A stretch of DNA of 39,077 bases from Candidatus Poribacteria bacterium (GTDB lineage Bacteria > Poribacteria > WGA-4E > WGA-3G): assembly GCA_003635305.1 (NCBI GenBank), contig PYJE01000191.1, positions 1-39,077 on the forward strand, in the 5' to 3' direction. Shown piece after piece: positions 8,016 through 16,143 of this stretch. Each line of letters begins with the position of its first letter. Position 1 is the stretch's first letter. The notes under the pieces are model-generated. The model saw nothing but the letters and a program-made list of their open reading frames with translations, made no database searches and had not been told where the DNA came from. The translations under genes and the position numbers were made by a program.

Positions 8016-9725
8016 ATGATACGCCGATATCAAAACACCATTTTCCTGACACTGCTGCTCGCACTGGCATCGGTTTTTTCGGTGGCAGACGCACAGAACG
8101 CACCGGAAGCCTCTGAAGAAGGCAAACGGGTTTATGAGAAGAGCTGTGCGCACTGCCACGGCACTGAAGGACGCGGTGACGGATCCGCCGCCGAAAATCT
8201 GCTCCCCAGACCACGGGATTTCACGCGCGGTTTGTATAAAATTCGCTCAACAGAAACAGGACAAGTCCCCACCGACCAGGATTTGTTCGACATTATCACG
8301 GAGGGAATGCCCGGTACCTCAATGCCGGGTTGGGATACCTCCCTCAGTGCCAACGAACGGTGGGAGGTTGTCGCCTATATCAAAACCTTTTACGATGGGT
8401 TCAAAGAGAATACGGCACCGCGCCAAATCGATCTCTCCGGCAAAATCGCCTACGCTGAACAGAGCATTGAGACGGGGAAAGCCCTCTATACGGAGCTTGG
8501 GTGTGTTGAATGCCACGGCAACGTCGGCCGCGGCGATGGCACCTCCGCGCCAACCCTCACCGATGAGTGGGGCTTCCAGACCTGGCCCGCGAATCTCGCG
8601 CAAGGTTGGACTTTCAGAGGCGGTAGCGAGACAGAGGACATCTTCAAACGGTTCATCGGCGGCATTGCCGGTTCACCGATGCCCGCGTTTGAGGGGGATA
8701 GCTTCCTGCACTTCGGGTTGACTTCGGAGGAATCCAAACGCCTTACCGAATTGGAAAACAAGGACGAAATGACTGAAGCAGAAGACGAGGAATCCGCGGC
8801 GTTCTACGAGAAAATGGATGCCGCCGTTGACATTGCCCTCAGAATCACCGAAGGCGAAACCCTGAACGCGGCAGACCGGCAGTCCTTCAATAACGCGATG
8901 AAGGTGGTATATGAGAAGAGTTGGCACCTGGCGAACTACGTCAAATCTCTCTCACCCGAAAAGCGGCCAGAACCGGCGATTGGCAACAATGCGTTGCGTT
9001 CGCAGTATATCGGCGGTGAATTGCCCACCCTCGGCGATGCAGCATGGGAAACGCTGAAAGCGAGTTACTTCCCCCTGGTCGGACAGGTAATCCTTGAACC
9101 GCGGCAATTCAACCCCACAATCGATTCGGTTAACGTCAAATCGTTCTACAACGATAACGAGGTGGCGTTCCTCTTCACGTGGGATGATAGAACGCACACC
9201 ACGGCATCAGAAGACGAAGAAACAGGAAAGATGCTTGAGGATGCGGTGGCTATCCAATTTCCAGTCAAGGTGCCTCAAGGCCCAACCGCGCCGAAACCGT
9301 ATTTCCTCTGGGGCGGCAGGCTTCCAGTTTATCTTTGGTATTGGAAGGCTTCCGCGCCTGAGCAGGTAACAGAACTGACTGCCAAAGGCATTAGCAACGC
9401 CGAAGTGCAGGCAGTGCAAAGCGACCTCCAAGCGGAAGGAACATACACGGACGGGCAATACAATCTGTGGGTGAAACGTGCGTTGAAAACGGACGACAAG
9501 AAGGACTTGCAGCTTGAACCCGAGGTGTTTGTGCCTATCGCCTTCTCGGCGTGGGATGGCGCGAATGGCGACGTAGAGGCAAAACGGGTCATCTCAAGTT
9601 GGTATACGTTCGTTCTAGAACCTGTCCCATCTTCCAGACGGTTTATCTATCCACCCTTGGTGGCACTTCTCTCTGTCGGCGCACTCTTCGGTTTACGAGG
9701 ATTCGCGCGGCGGAGAAATTCATAA
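8016..9725 (+). CDS. Diheme cytochrome c fused to ethylbenzene-dehydrogenase-gamma-like heme b domain
   Basis: The 569-aa protein has a signal peptide (cleavage near VADA, residue 26) and two cytochrome c domains with CAHCH (Cys44) and CVECH (Cys163). Met ligands are TSMPGWD (Met103) and GSPMPAF. A helical Glu-rich linker follows. Residues from about 330 to 545 have the pattern of the ethylbenzene dehydrogenase gamma / DMSO-reductase-family heme b (DOMON-like) domain: EVAFLFTWDD, PYFLWGG, VYLWYWKA and a final WYTFVLE. A C-terminal helix (about 548-564) followed by RRR anchors it. It begins 3 bp after the preceding stop, so it is tightly coupled. No molybdopterin subunit is encoded nearby, so it probably serves respiration here rather than an NXR- or EBDH-type enzyme. 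The C-terminal assignment is from pattern only. Confidence 0.78.
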   Translation: MIRRYQNTIFLTLLLALASVFSVADAQNAPEASEEGKRVYEKSCAHCHGTEGRGDGSAAENLLPRPRDFTRGLYKIRSTETGQVPTDQDLFDIITEGMPGTSMPGWDTSLSANERWEVVAYIKTFYDGFKENTAPRQIDLSGKIAYAEQSIETGKALYTELGCVECHGNVGRGDGTSAPTLTDEWGFQTWPANLAQGWTFRGGSETEDIFKRFIGGIAGSPMPAFEGDSFLHFGLTSEESKRLTELENKDEMTEAEDEESAAFYEKMDAAVDIALRITEGETLNAADRQSFNNAMKVVYEKSWHLANYVKSLSPEKRPEPAIGNNALRSQYIGGELPTLGDAAWETLKASYFPLVGQVILEPRQFNPTIDSVNVKSFYNDNEVAFLFTWDDRTHTTASEDEETGKMLEDAVAIQFPVKVPQGPTAPKPYFLWGGRLPVYLWYWKASAPEQVTELTAKGISNAEVQAVQSDLQAEGTYTDGQYNLWVKRALKTDDKKDLQLEPEVFVPIAFSAWDGANGDVEAKRVISSWYTFVLEPVPSSRRFIYPPLVALLSVGALFGLRGFARRRNS

Positions 9726-9732
9726 ATAGCAA

Positions 9733-9785
9733 CGGGGAGATGTGAATTTCCCCGAACAATCCGAGGCGCGCTTTGAGAACGCGCC
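9733..9785. repeat. Two small hairpins between the cytochrome and cupredoxin genes
   Basis: CGGGGA (9733-9738) pairs with TCCCCG (9749-9754), and GGCGCG (9765-9770) pairs with CGCGCC (9780-9785). The second resembles a degraded copy of the GGCGCG...CGCGCC repeat. No T-run follows, so transcription probably continues. Confidence 0.5.
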
Positions 9786-9804
9786 CAAAAGAGAGGATAC
9801 ACAA

Positions 9805-10593
9805 ATGAAAACCTATATGTTGGCATGCCTCGCGCTGCTCCTAGCGTGCTGCTATGTCATGCCTACCCTCGCAGACCATCACGAGGCGGGTGAAATGGAG
9901 ATGCTCCAATTCCCCGAATCCTACAAAGCGATGGCGGTGAGCAACGGCGGAACGATTAGCGGCACCGTGACGTTTGAAGGCGACGTGCCGGAAATGAAAG
10001 TGCTCGAAATCACCAAAGACGAGGCGGTTTGCGGCTTGACTGAGAAGCATGATGAATCGCTTGTCGTCGGTGAAGGCAACGCTTTAAAAAATACGATTGT
10101 CTACCTGATAGACATTTCCCAAGGCAAAGCACTTGATAAGAAGACGAAACCCGAGATCGACCAGAAGGGATGTAAATTCACCCCACACGTCCAGATTGTC
10201 CCAGTCGGCGTGCGTCTGACGATGCTGAATAACGACAGGGTCAATCACAACGTGCACATCTTCAGCAGCGTCAACAAACCGGTGAACAAACAGCAAACGA
10301 AGAACCGGAAGAAGATGCAGCTCGCGGGTGTCAAGAAAGCAGAAGGGCCTGTCCAGATGAAATGCGACATCCACGGTTGGATGTCCGCATGGCTCGCCTA
10401 TGTGCCGCATCCCTATTTCGCGGTGACAGATGAGATGGGCAAATTCACGCTGGAAGATGTCCCTCCCGGCACGTATCAACTCGGGTACTGGCATGAAGCG
10501 TGTGGCACGAACAGCAAAGAGCCGGCTACCGTTACGGTAGAGGCAGGTGGCACTGTCACGCAAGATTTCACGTTGTCGATGAAAAAGATGTAA
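9805..10593 (+). CDS. Second exported cupredoxin-like protein with carboxypeptidase-regulatory-like C-terminus
   Basis: The 262-aa protein is a paralogue of the one at 2893-3645. It has a hydrophobic N-terminal export signal with two Cys at 15-16, so lipidation is possible but the lipobox is weak; cleavage near TLA (residue 23) is the alternative. Shared landmarks are IDQKGC...PHV, HNVH (148-151), CDIHGWM (Cys187, His190, Met193), YFAVT, the beta module with LEDVPPG, and YWHE. The conserved His/Cys/His/Met set suggests copper binding. GAGAGG precedes the ATG. It closes the cytochrome block and may carry electrons to, or deliver copper to, the oxidase encoded downstream; this is inferred from context. 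Confidence 0.8.
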   Translation: MKTYMLACLALLLACCYVMPTLADHHEAGEMEMLQFPESYKAMAVSNGGTISGTVTFEGDVPEMKVLEITKDEAVCGLTEKHDESLVVGEGNALKNTIVYLIDISQGKALDKKTKPEIDQKGCKFTPHVQIVPVGVRLTMLNNDRVNHNVHIFSSVNKPVNKQQTKNRKKMQLAGVKKAEGPVQMKCDIHGWMSAWLAYVPHPYFAVTDEMGKFTLEDVPPGTYQLGYWHEACGTNSKEPATVTVEAGGTVTQDFTLSMKKM

Positions 10594-10789
10594 ATTTCGG
10601 CGCATCTGATGCAAAGCGCGGTTGCAAACCGCGCCTACCAGGGACACGTCGTCACTGCAATTTCGGCGCACCTGATGCAAAGCGCGGTTGCAAACCGCGC
10701 CTACCAGGGACACGTCGTCAATGTAAAGTCTCGGCGTACACGATGCAAAGCGCGGTTGCAAACCGCGCCTACCAGAGCCATTAGCCATT
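10594..10789. repeat. Three tandem copies of a palindromic repeat
   Basis: Three copies of GCGCGGTTGCAAACCGCGC (10616-10634, 10682-10700, 10750-10768) occur in units about 66-68 bp apart. Flanks are shared (TGATGCAAA before, CTACCAG after), so whole units were duplicated. Arms GCGCGGTT/AACCGCGC flank a three-base loop. The repeats fill the gap between the cytochrome block and the ABC transporter. They are not CRISPR, because the spacers are also repeated. Confidence 0.92.
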
Positions 10790-11707
10790 ATGACTGACAC
10801 CCTCGAGGTCGAAAATCTGTCGCATACGTATGGCAGCCGGCGCGCGCTGGATAGCGTGAGTCTTACTGTGGCAAGCGGCGAGGTTTTCGGCCTCCTCGGT
10901 CCGAACGGTAGCGGGAAGACAACGCTGTTTAAAATCTTGTCCACGCTGCTGAGGCCAACATCCGGGCGTGTGCTTATCCTCGGACATGAGTTAGCAACCG
11001 CGGCAAAGGCAATTCGGGAGCTGCTAGGCGTTGTTTTCCAACACCCGGGGTTGGATGCCAAACTGACGGTGCGCGAGAATTTACAGCATCAGGGACATCT
11101 CTACGGACTTGCTGGCAAGCCGCTGCGCCATCGGATTGCTGAACTCCTGGAACGCTTCGGCGTATCAGATAGGATAAACGAGCGCGTAGAAGTATTGTCC
11201 GGCGGTTTGCAACGGCGGGTTGAGATTGCGAAAGCGATGTTGCATTCCCCGCGCGTTTTGCTGCTTGATGAACCGAGCAGCGGGTTAGATGTGAGTGCGC
11301 GGCGGCAACTGCGCGACGCTCTGAAAACGCTAGCGGAGACAGAAAACATTCTTGTGCTGTTGACAACGCATCTCTTAGACGAGGCGGAGGCATGCAACCG
11401 AATCGGCATCCTGGATGTAGGCAGTCTCGTTGCCCTCGGCACGCCCGAGGAACTCAAGGCGCAGATCGGCGGCGATGTTGTCTACATAGAGAGCACAAAT
11501 GGGGAAGCCCTCTCTCCCGCAATCGTCCAACAGTTTGGTGTTTCTCCGGTGCTTACCGACAGTCACTTGCGCATTGAATGTGAACGGGGACACGAGTTTG
11601 TCAAGGACGTGGTTACCGCGTTTCCTGATGAGATTCAAGCAGCGCGGTTCGGGAAACCGACGCTTGAGGATGTCTTCATCAAATTGACAGGAAATCGGTT
11701 TGAGTAG
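10790..11707 (+). CDS. ABC transporter ATP-binding protein (DrrA/CcmA-like)
   Basis: The 305-aa protein is a complete ABC ATPase. It has Walker A GPNGSGKT (about residues 39-46), a Q-loop near VVFQHPG, the signature LSGGLQRR, Walker B VLLLDEPSSGLD and an H-loop TTH. A C-terminal extension of about 80 residues ends in TLEDVFIKLTG, typical of DrrA/CcmA-type drug or heme-export-like ATPases. It is paired with the permease 13 bp downstream. No clear ribosome-binding site is seen before the ATG. Its place directly ahead of coxB suggests a role in oxidase biogenesis (export of a cofactor or lipid), but the substrate cannot be read from sequence. Confidence 0.92.
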   Translation: MTDTLEVENLSHTYGSRRALDSVSLTVASGEVFGLLGPNGSGKTTLFKILSTLLRPTSGRVLILGHELATAAKAIRELLGVVFQHPGLDAKLTVRENLQHQGHLYGLAGKPLRHRIAELLERFGVSDRINERVEVLSGGLQRRVEIAKAMLHSPRVLLLDEPSSGLDVSARRQLRDALKTLAETENILVLLTTHLLDEAEACNRIGILDVGSLVALGTPEELKAQIGGDVVYIESTNGEALSPAIVQQFGVSPVLTDSHLRIECERGHEFVKDVVTAFPDEIQAARFGKPTLEDVFIKLTGNRFE

Positions 11708-11719
11708 AGGAACGACGTT

Positions 11720-12499
11720 GTGCTGACGAGTTTGCTGCCGGTATCCACAATATGGTGGCGTGAAATCGTGCGGTTTTATCGTCAGCGGAGCCGGCTCTTC
11801 AGTGCAATTGCACAGCCGTTGGTATTTTGGCTCCTCATTGGGAGTGGGCTGAGTGCCTCGTTTCAACCAGCGGGTGCCTCGGATACAGATTACCTTGCAT
11901 ACTTTTATCCCGGCACCGTCGTTTTAGTGTTGCTTTTTACTGCGATTTTTGCGACAATCTCTGTTGTGAACGACAGACGCGAAGGTTTCTTGCAAGGCGT
12001 GCTCGTTGCACCGGTGCCACGATGGCGCATCGTCCTCGGACAAGCGTTAGGCGGCACGACACTGGCACTCTTGCAAGGTGTGCTGCTCCTAGGGCTAGCA
12101 CCGTTCGCGGGCATCCGACTCGGTGTTACATCGGTGCTGTTGACTGTCGGCATGATGGCACTCTTAGCGTTCGGTTTGACAAACCTTGGGCTGCTGATGG
12201 CATGGCGCATGGATTCAACGCAGGGGTTTCATGCGATTATGAACCTACTGCTGATTCCGATTTGGCTGCTGTCGGGCGCATTCTTCCCAAGTGCTGGCGC
12301 ACCCGGGTGGTTGGCATGGCCGATGAGACTGAACCCGTTAACCTATGGGCTCGCCGCGCTCCGAAAGTGTCTCTATTTTGATACCGCAAGTGCAGGCAGC
12401 CTCGGACCCGCGTGGACGCTTTCTGTGCTGATTACATCGCTATTTTGCGTTTTGACGTACGTGGGCGCGACTTTGACGGCTTCTTCGCAAGCCGAATAA
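11720..12499 (+). CDS. ABC-2 family transporter permease
   Basis: The 259-aa protein has six likely membrane helices and the ABC-2 (DrrB-like) layout: a cytoplasmic N-terminus with WWREIVRFYRQRSRL, a NDRREGFLQGVLVAP loop, and a late LLSGAFFPSAGAP motif followed by LNPLTYGLAALR. The start is GTG, with AGAGGA overlapping the ATPase stop. It forms a transporter with the ATPase encoded upstream. The substrate is unknown; oxidase maturation is suggested only by the adjacent coxB. Confidence 0.9.
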   Translation: MLTSLLPVSTIWWREIVRFYRQRSRLFSAIAQPLVFWLLIGSGLSASFQPAGASDTDYLAYFYPGTVVLVLLFTAIFATISVVNDRREGFLQGVLVAPVPRWRIVLGQALGGTTLALLQGVLLLGLAPFAGIRLGVTSVLLTVGMMALLAFGLTNLGLLMAWRMDSTQGFHAIMNLLLIPIWLLSGAFFPSAGAPGWLAWPMRLNPLTYGLAALRKCLYFDTASAGSLGPAWTLSVLITSLFCVLTYVGATLTASSQAE

Positions 12500-12549
12500 T
12501 TTTTTTTATATTCGCGCGAATTGAACGCTTCGCGCATGAGGAGGACTGA

Positions 12550-13215
12550 ATGCTTCAATGGCTTCCTGAGAACATCTCAACGTTCGGGCAAGGTGTTGAT
12601 AACATCTTCCATATCATCTATTATATTACGCTCGTTGTCTTCATCCTCGTGATGGGAACGCTAATCATCTTCCTGATTAAATATCGGCATCAGGCAGGAC
12701 AGAAGGCTACCTATATTGAGGGGAGCACGACGCTTGAAATCGTCTGGACAGCGGCGACAACGGTGATTGTCTTCGGGCTCGCGATGCTCAGCTATCCGCA
12801 ATGGAACCAGATTAAATCACCGAACGAGTTCCCCGCGAATCCAGATGTCCTCGTCCAAGTCAGCGGTAAGCAGTTCAACTGGGATATGACGTATCCCGGG
12901 CCGGACAATGAACTGGGAACCGACGATGACCTGGAATTGGAAAACGAATTGCATGTGCCGGTTAACGCGGTCGTGCATATCCGCTTAACCGCTGAGGATG
13001 TCATCCACAGTTTTTTTGTCCCGCAGCTGCGGCTGAAACAGGACGCGCTGCCGAACCGGTTCATCAACGTCTGGTTTGAGGCGACAAAGACCGGCCGGTA
13101 TGAAATTCCGTGTGCAGAACTGTGCGGCTTCGGGCACTCCGGAATGCTTGGATATCTCAACGTGCATTCACAGGCAGACTACGATGCCTGGGTAAAAGAA
13201 CGGTGGCCTCAGTAG
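12550..13215 (+). CDS. coxB: Cytochrome c oxidase subunit II
   Basis: The 221-aa protein has two membrane helices (about 20-43 and 62-81) and a periplasmic CuA domain. The copper ligands are complete: His153 (VIHSFFVP), Cys188, Glu190, Cys192, His196 and Met199 in CAELCGFGHSGM. The aromatic patch for electron entry (QFNWDMTYPG) is present. No C-terminal cytochrome c is fused, so this is not a classical caa3 subunit II, and electrons must come from a separate carrier. There is no cleavable signal peptide. GAGGAGGA precedes the ATG. It starts the oxidase operon and receives electrons for subunit I. Confidence 0.97.
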   Translation: MLQWLPENISTFGQGVDNIFHIIYYITLVVFILVMGTLIIFLIKYRHQAGQKATYIEGSTTLEIVWTAATTVIVFGLAMLSYPQWNQIKSPNEFPANPDVLVQVSGKQFNWDMTYPGPDNELGTDDDLELENELHVPVNAVVHIRLTAEDVIHSFFVPQLRLKQDALPNRFINVWFEATKTGRYEIPCAELCGFGHSGMLGYLNVHSQADYDAWVKERWPQ

Positions 13216-13225
13216 GTGCTGTAGC

Positions 13226-13243
13226 CGCGACCGGCAGGTCGCG
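13226..13243. repeat. Short hairpin repeat between coxB and coxA
   Basis: CGCGACC (13226-13232) and GGTCGCG (13237-13243) form a 7-bp stem with a GGCA loop, preceded by GTAGC. It lies in the 45-bp coxB-coxA gap and resembles the GTAG-containing repeats elsewhere. It could affect the stability of the coxB-coxA message. Confidence 0.6.
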
Positions 13244-13260
13244 AAGGGAGAAACATAACG

Positions 13261-15087
13261 ATGCACGATAACGAACATGCGTCACATCATCACGAAGAAA
13301 GTTTTATTAGCAAATATATCTTCTCGCTGGACCACAAGACTATCGGCAAGCAGTTCCTCATCTACGGACTGATAATGTTCTTCGTCGGCGGTGGGCTCGC
13401 GCTGCTCTTTCGATGGCAGCTCGCTTATCCCGAAAGACCGGTGCCTATCATCGGTGCCTCCGAAAAATACATGGAAGAAGGCGAAGTCACCACCGGGGCC
13501 GACAAAATGTGGGAGCGGATTTACGAAACTGACGAAGAAGAATGGCTTGAGGTAAACATGCCGAACGGTGTCATTGAACCGGCATTTTACAACATGCTGT
13601 TTACAATGCACGCTACTATCATGGTATTCTTCGTCGTCGTGCCGATCTTAGTCGGCGCGTTCGGCAATTTCCTTATCCCACTCATGATTGGCACGCGGGA
13701 CATGGCGTTTCCTATCCTCAACATGCTCTCCTTCTGGCTCGCTGTGCTGGCGGCGATTATCATGGCAATCGGGTTTTTCGTGCCCGGTGGCCACGCAGCA
13801 GCGGGATGGACAGGCTACGCGCCGCTTTCGGCAGACCCGCAGTGGACAGGCGTTGATTGGGGGCAAAACCTCTGGGCAATCAGTCTCCTGATTCAGGGAT
13901 TCTCATCGCTAGTCGGTTCAATCAACTACATCACGACGATTATCAACATGCGCGCCCCTGGTATGACGCTCTTCCGGATGCCGCTTGTCATCTGGTCTTT
14001 GTTCATCGTCGCGATTCTGCTGTTGCTCGCGTTCCCGGTGCTTTCCTCAGCATTGGCACTGCTTATCTTTGATAGGCTTGCCGGAACGACGTTCTTCACG
14101 GCGACAGCTGAAGGAGGCGGAGATCCGCTGCTCTGGCAGCACCTGTTCTGGTTCTTCGGGCACCCCGAGGTCTACGTCCTCATTTTACCGGGGATGGGCA
14201 TCGCTTCCGAATTGATTCCTGTGTTCTCACGGAAACCAATTTTCGGATACCGCTCTATGGTATACGCCATGATTGCGATTGCGTTTTTAGGGTGGATTGT
14301 TTGGGGACATCACATGTTCCAGAGTGGCATGCAACCGACTTTAGGTTCGGCGTTTATGATGACAACGATGCTTATCGCCGTGCCATCGGCGATTAAGACG
14401 TTTAACTGGCTCGGCACGATGTATAAAGGTTCAATCCAATTTACGTCGCCGATGCTTCACTCCATCGCCTTTGTCTCAATGTTTGTGATTGGTGGATTGA
14501 GCGGCATCTATATGGCAAACGCGCCGGTGGACGGCTTCATCCACGATACCTACTACATCGTCGCGCATATCCACTACGTCGTCTTCGGCGGAAGTCTGTT
14601 CGCTATTTTCGGTGGCATCATCTTTTGGTTCCCGAAGATGTATGGCCGCCATATGAACGACGTGTTAAACAAAATCCATTTTTGGTTGACGTTCGTGGCG
14701 TTCAACTGCACCTTCTTCCCGATGCATATTCTCGGTGTCGGTGGGCACATGCGGCGCATATCCAACCCAATGCAGTATGAATTCCTGCAAGGGTTTCAAG
14801 GGATGAACATTTTTATCACAATGAGCGCGTTCACGCTGGGCGCGGCGCAACTCATCCTAGTGTTCAATTTCTTCTGGAGCATGTCGCGCGGCAAAGTTGC
14901 AGAGAAGAATCCGTGGCATGTCAACACGCTGGAATGGGAGGCACCCACACCGGTGCCCCACGGCAATTTCGTTGGGCCAGTCCCTACTGTTTACCGTGGT
15001 CCCTATGAATACAGCGTGCCGGGCGAAGAATCGGATTGGATTCCGCAAGTGCAACCCGAACACGCACCTGCGACAGGTGGAGATTAA
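13261..15087 (+). CDS. coxA: Cytochrome c oxidase subunit I (A1-type heme-copper oxidase)
   Basis: The 608-aa protein carries all catalytic residues: heme a ligands His117 and His438, heme a3 ligand His436, CuB ligands His301, His350 and His351, and the cross-linked Tyr305. The motif GHPEVYVLILPG with Glu303 defines the A1 type, with a D proton channel. Twelve helices are expected. Between helices 1 and 2 lies an extra acidic loop of about 50 residues (56-105), longer than in most bacterial homologues. The N-terminus is His-rich. It reduces oxygen to water and pumps protons, working with CoxB and CoxC. AGGGAG lies upstream of the ATG. Confidence 0.97.
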   Translation: MHDNEHASHHHEESFISKYIFSLDHKTIGKQFLIYGLIMFFVGGGLALLFRWQLAYPERPVPIIGASEKYMEEGEVTTGADKMWERIYETDEEEWLEVNMPNGVIEPAFYNMLFTMHATIMVFFVVVPILVGAFGNFLIPLMIGTRDMAFPILNMLSFWLAVLAAIIMAIGFFVPGGHAAAGWTGYAPLSADPQWTGVDWGQNLWAISLLIQGFSSLVGSINYITTIINMRAPGMTLFRMPLVIWSLFIVAILLLLAFPVLSSALALLIFDRLAGTTFFTATAEGGGDPLLWQHLFWFFGHPEVYVLILPGMGIASELIPVFSRKPIFGYRSMVYAMIAIAFLGWIVWGHHMFQSGMQPTLGSAFMMTTMLIAVPSAIKTFNWLGTMYKGSIQFTSPMLHSIAFVSMFVIGGLSGIYMANAPVDGFIHDTYYIVAHIHYVVFGGSLFAIFGGIIFWFPKMYGRHMNDVLNKIHFWLTFVAFNCTFFPMHILGVGGHMRRISNPMQYEFLQGFQGMNIFITMSAFTLGAAQLILVFNFFWSMSRGKVAEKNPWHVNTLEWEAPTPVPHGNFVGPVPTVYRGPYEYSVPGEESDWIPQVQPEHAPATGGD

Positions 15088-15099
15088 AAGGCATCTGTA

Positions 15100-15121
15100 G
15101 GGCGGAGCTGTGTATCCGCCC
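15100..15121. repeat. Hairpin repeat between coxA and ctaA
   Basis: GGGCGGA (15100-15106) and TCCGCCC (15115-15121) form a perfect 7-bp stem, flanked by CTGTA and CCGTAG. It sits in the 55-bp gap between coxA and ctaA, as in other oxidase operon gaps here. Confidence 0.6.
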
Positions 15122-15142
15122 GCACATCCGTAGAGCACCAAC

Positions 15143-16114
15143 ATGAAAACGCGCGCGCAGACAGCAGAAAATTCTTATAGCCCGTGGTTACATCGGTTCG
15201 CACGCCTTGCAGTAGGCGCAACCTTCCTGCTGATTGTCATCGGCGGCATTGTCACTAGCACCGAATCCGGCCTGGCTGTCCCCGATTGGCCGACGACGTT
15301 TGGATACAACATGTTTCTATATCCGTTGTCGGAAATGGTAGGCGGTGTGCTTTATGAGCATAGCCATAGGCTCATGGGTTCGCTAGTGGGGCTGCTGACG
15401 GTAGGGCTCTTTATCATGGTATTGGTGAAAGACTCGCGCCCGTGGCTCCGATGGCTCGGTTTCCTTGCCTTAATCGGCGTGATTGTGCAAGGTGTTCTCG
15501 GCGGACTTCGGGTGACGCAGCTCTCGCTCCTCCTTGCGATGGTGCATGCCTGTCTTGCGCAAGCGTTTTTCGCCTTGCTGTGCGGAATTGCATGGTGGAC
15601 TTCTCCCGGGGGAAAAGACACGGCGAGGGACAGGCCCTCGCCCTACGGACTCGCAAACGCGTCTGTCGGAGAAAAACGTAAGTTACGGCGGTTAAGCCTG
15701 GTAACCACCTGCCTAATTTATGTTCAACTGATTTTTGGCGCGATTTTGCGGCACACCGGGCATCGGTTGGATGCGCATCTCCTGTTCGCCTTTTTGGTGG
15801 CACTCCATATCTTCCTTCTGGCAAGGCGGATGTGGCAAGCAGCAGACGCAACGCCTCTCAAAAGCGAACCTACCGTGCTAGTGGTACTCTTAACTGTCCA
15901 ACTCATGCTCGGCACCGGGGCGTTTTTTGTGAAACTCACCGCGTTCGGCGAAACGGTGTCCACATGGCTCACGGTAGCCATAACGACTGGACATGTCGCA
16001 GTCGGCGCGCTGATGCTGGTTACCAGCTTCGTGTTAACCTTGAAAATTTACCGGCACACAGCCGTGCCAACGCTTGATGCCGCCGCTACGCCGGCCCACG
16101 GAGAACTCGTTTGA
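15143..16114 (+). CDS. ctaA: Heme A synthase, COX15/CtaA family
   Basis: The 323-aa protein is predicted to have eight membrane helices. It shows the family signature ESGLAVPDWPTTFG and the first-half heme site EHSHRLMG (Glu72, His73, His75), plus His135 and, in the second half, His residues near 212/222 and His284. It oxidises heme O to heme A for subunit I. The cytoplasmic loop between helices 4 and 5 contains a palindromic genomic repeat (15622-15642) read in frame as ARDRPSPYGL (residues 161-170). The frame stays open, so the protein is probably functional. The stop overlaps an in-frame TTG of the next gene, but I place that gene's start at 16144. Confidence 0.93.
   Translation: MKTRAQTAENSYSPWLHRFARLAVGATFLLIVIGGIVTSTESGLAVPDWPTTFGYNMFLYPLSEMVGGVLYEHSHRLMGSLVGLLTVGLFIMVLVKDSRPWLRWLGFLALIGVIVQGVLGGLRVTQLSLLLAMVHACLAQAFFALLCGIAWWTSPGGKDTARDRPSPYGLANASVGEKRKLRRLSLVTTCLIYVQLIFGAILRHTGHRLDAHLLFAFLVALHIFLLARRMWQAADATPLKSEPTVLVVLLTVQLMLGTGAFFVKLTAFGETVSTWLTVAITTGHVAVGALMLVTSFVLTLKIYRHTAVPTLDAAATPAHGELV
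15622..15646. repeat. Palindromic repeat inside ctaA, in frame
   Basis: GGCGAGGG (15622-15629) and CCCTCGCC (15635-15642) enclose ACAGG, followed by CTACG. This is the same element as the one inside coxC (17614-17634) and, in reverse orientation, the three intergenic copies at 28487-28635. It is translated as part of a cytoplasmic loop of CtaA. Confidence 0.88.
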
Positions 16115-16143
16115 GAACACAGCCGCAAAACGGAGGAACCATT

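Noticed and set aside
8016-9725. Gamma subunit of nitrite oxidoreductase or another molybdenum enzyme
   Set aside because: The EBDH-like domain fits, but no alpha or beta catalytic subunit is in the window and the context is respiration.
1-10593. Alternative Complex III gene cluster
   Set aside because: Multiheme and monoheme cytochromes before a caa3-like oxidase recall ACIII, but no NrfD-like membrane subunit and no ActB molybdopterin/iron-sulfur protein are present; the membrane subunit is CydA-like instead.
10594-10789. CRISPR array
   Set aside because: Repeats are palindromic but the intervening sequences are also nearly identical, there are only three units, and no cas genes occur.
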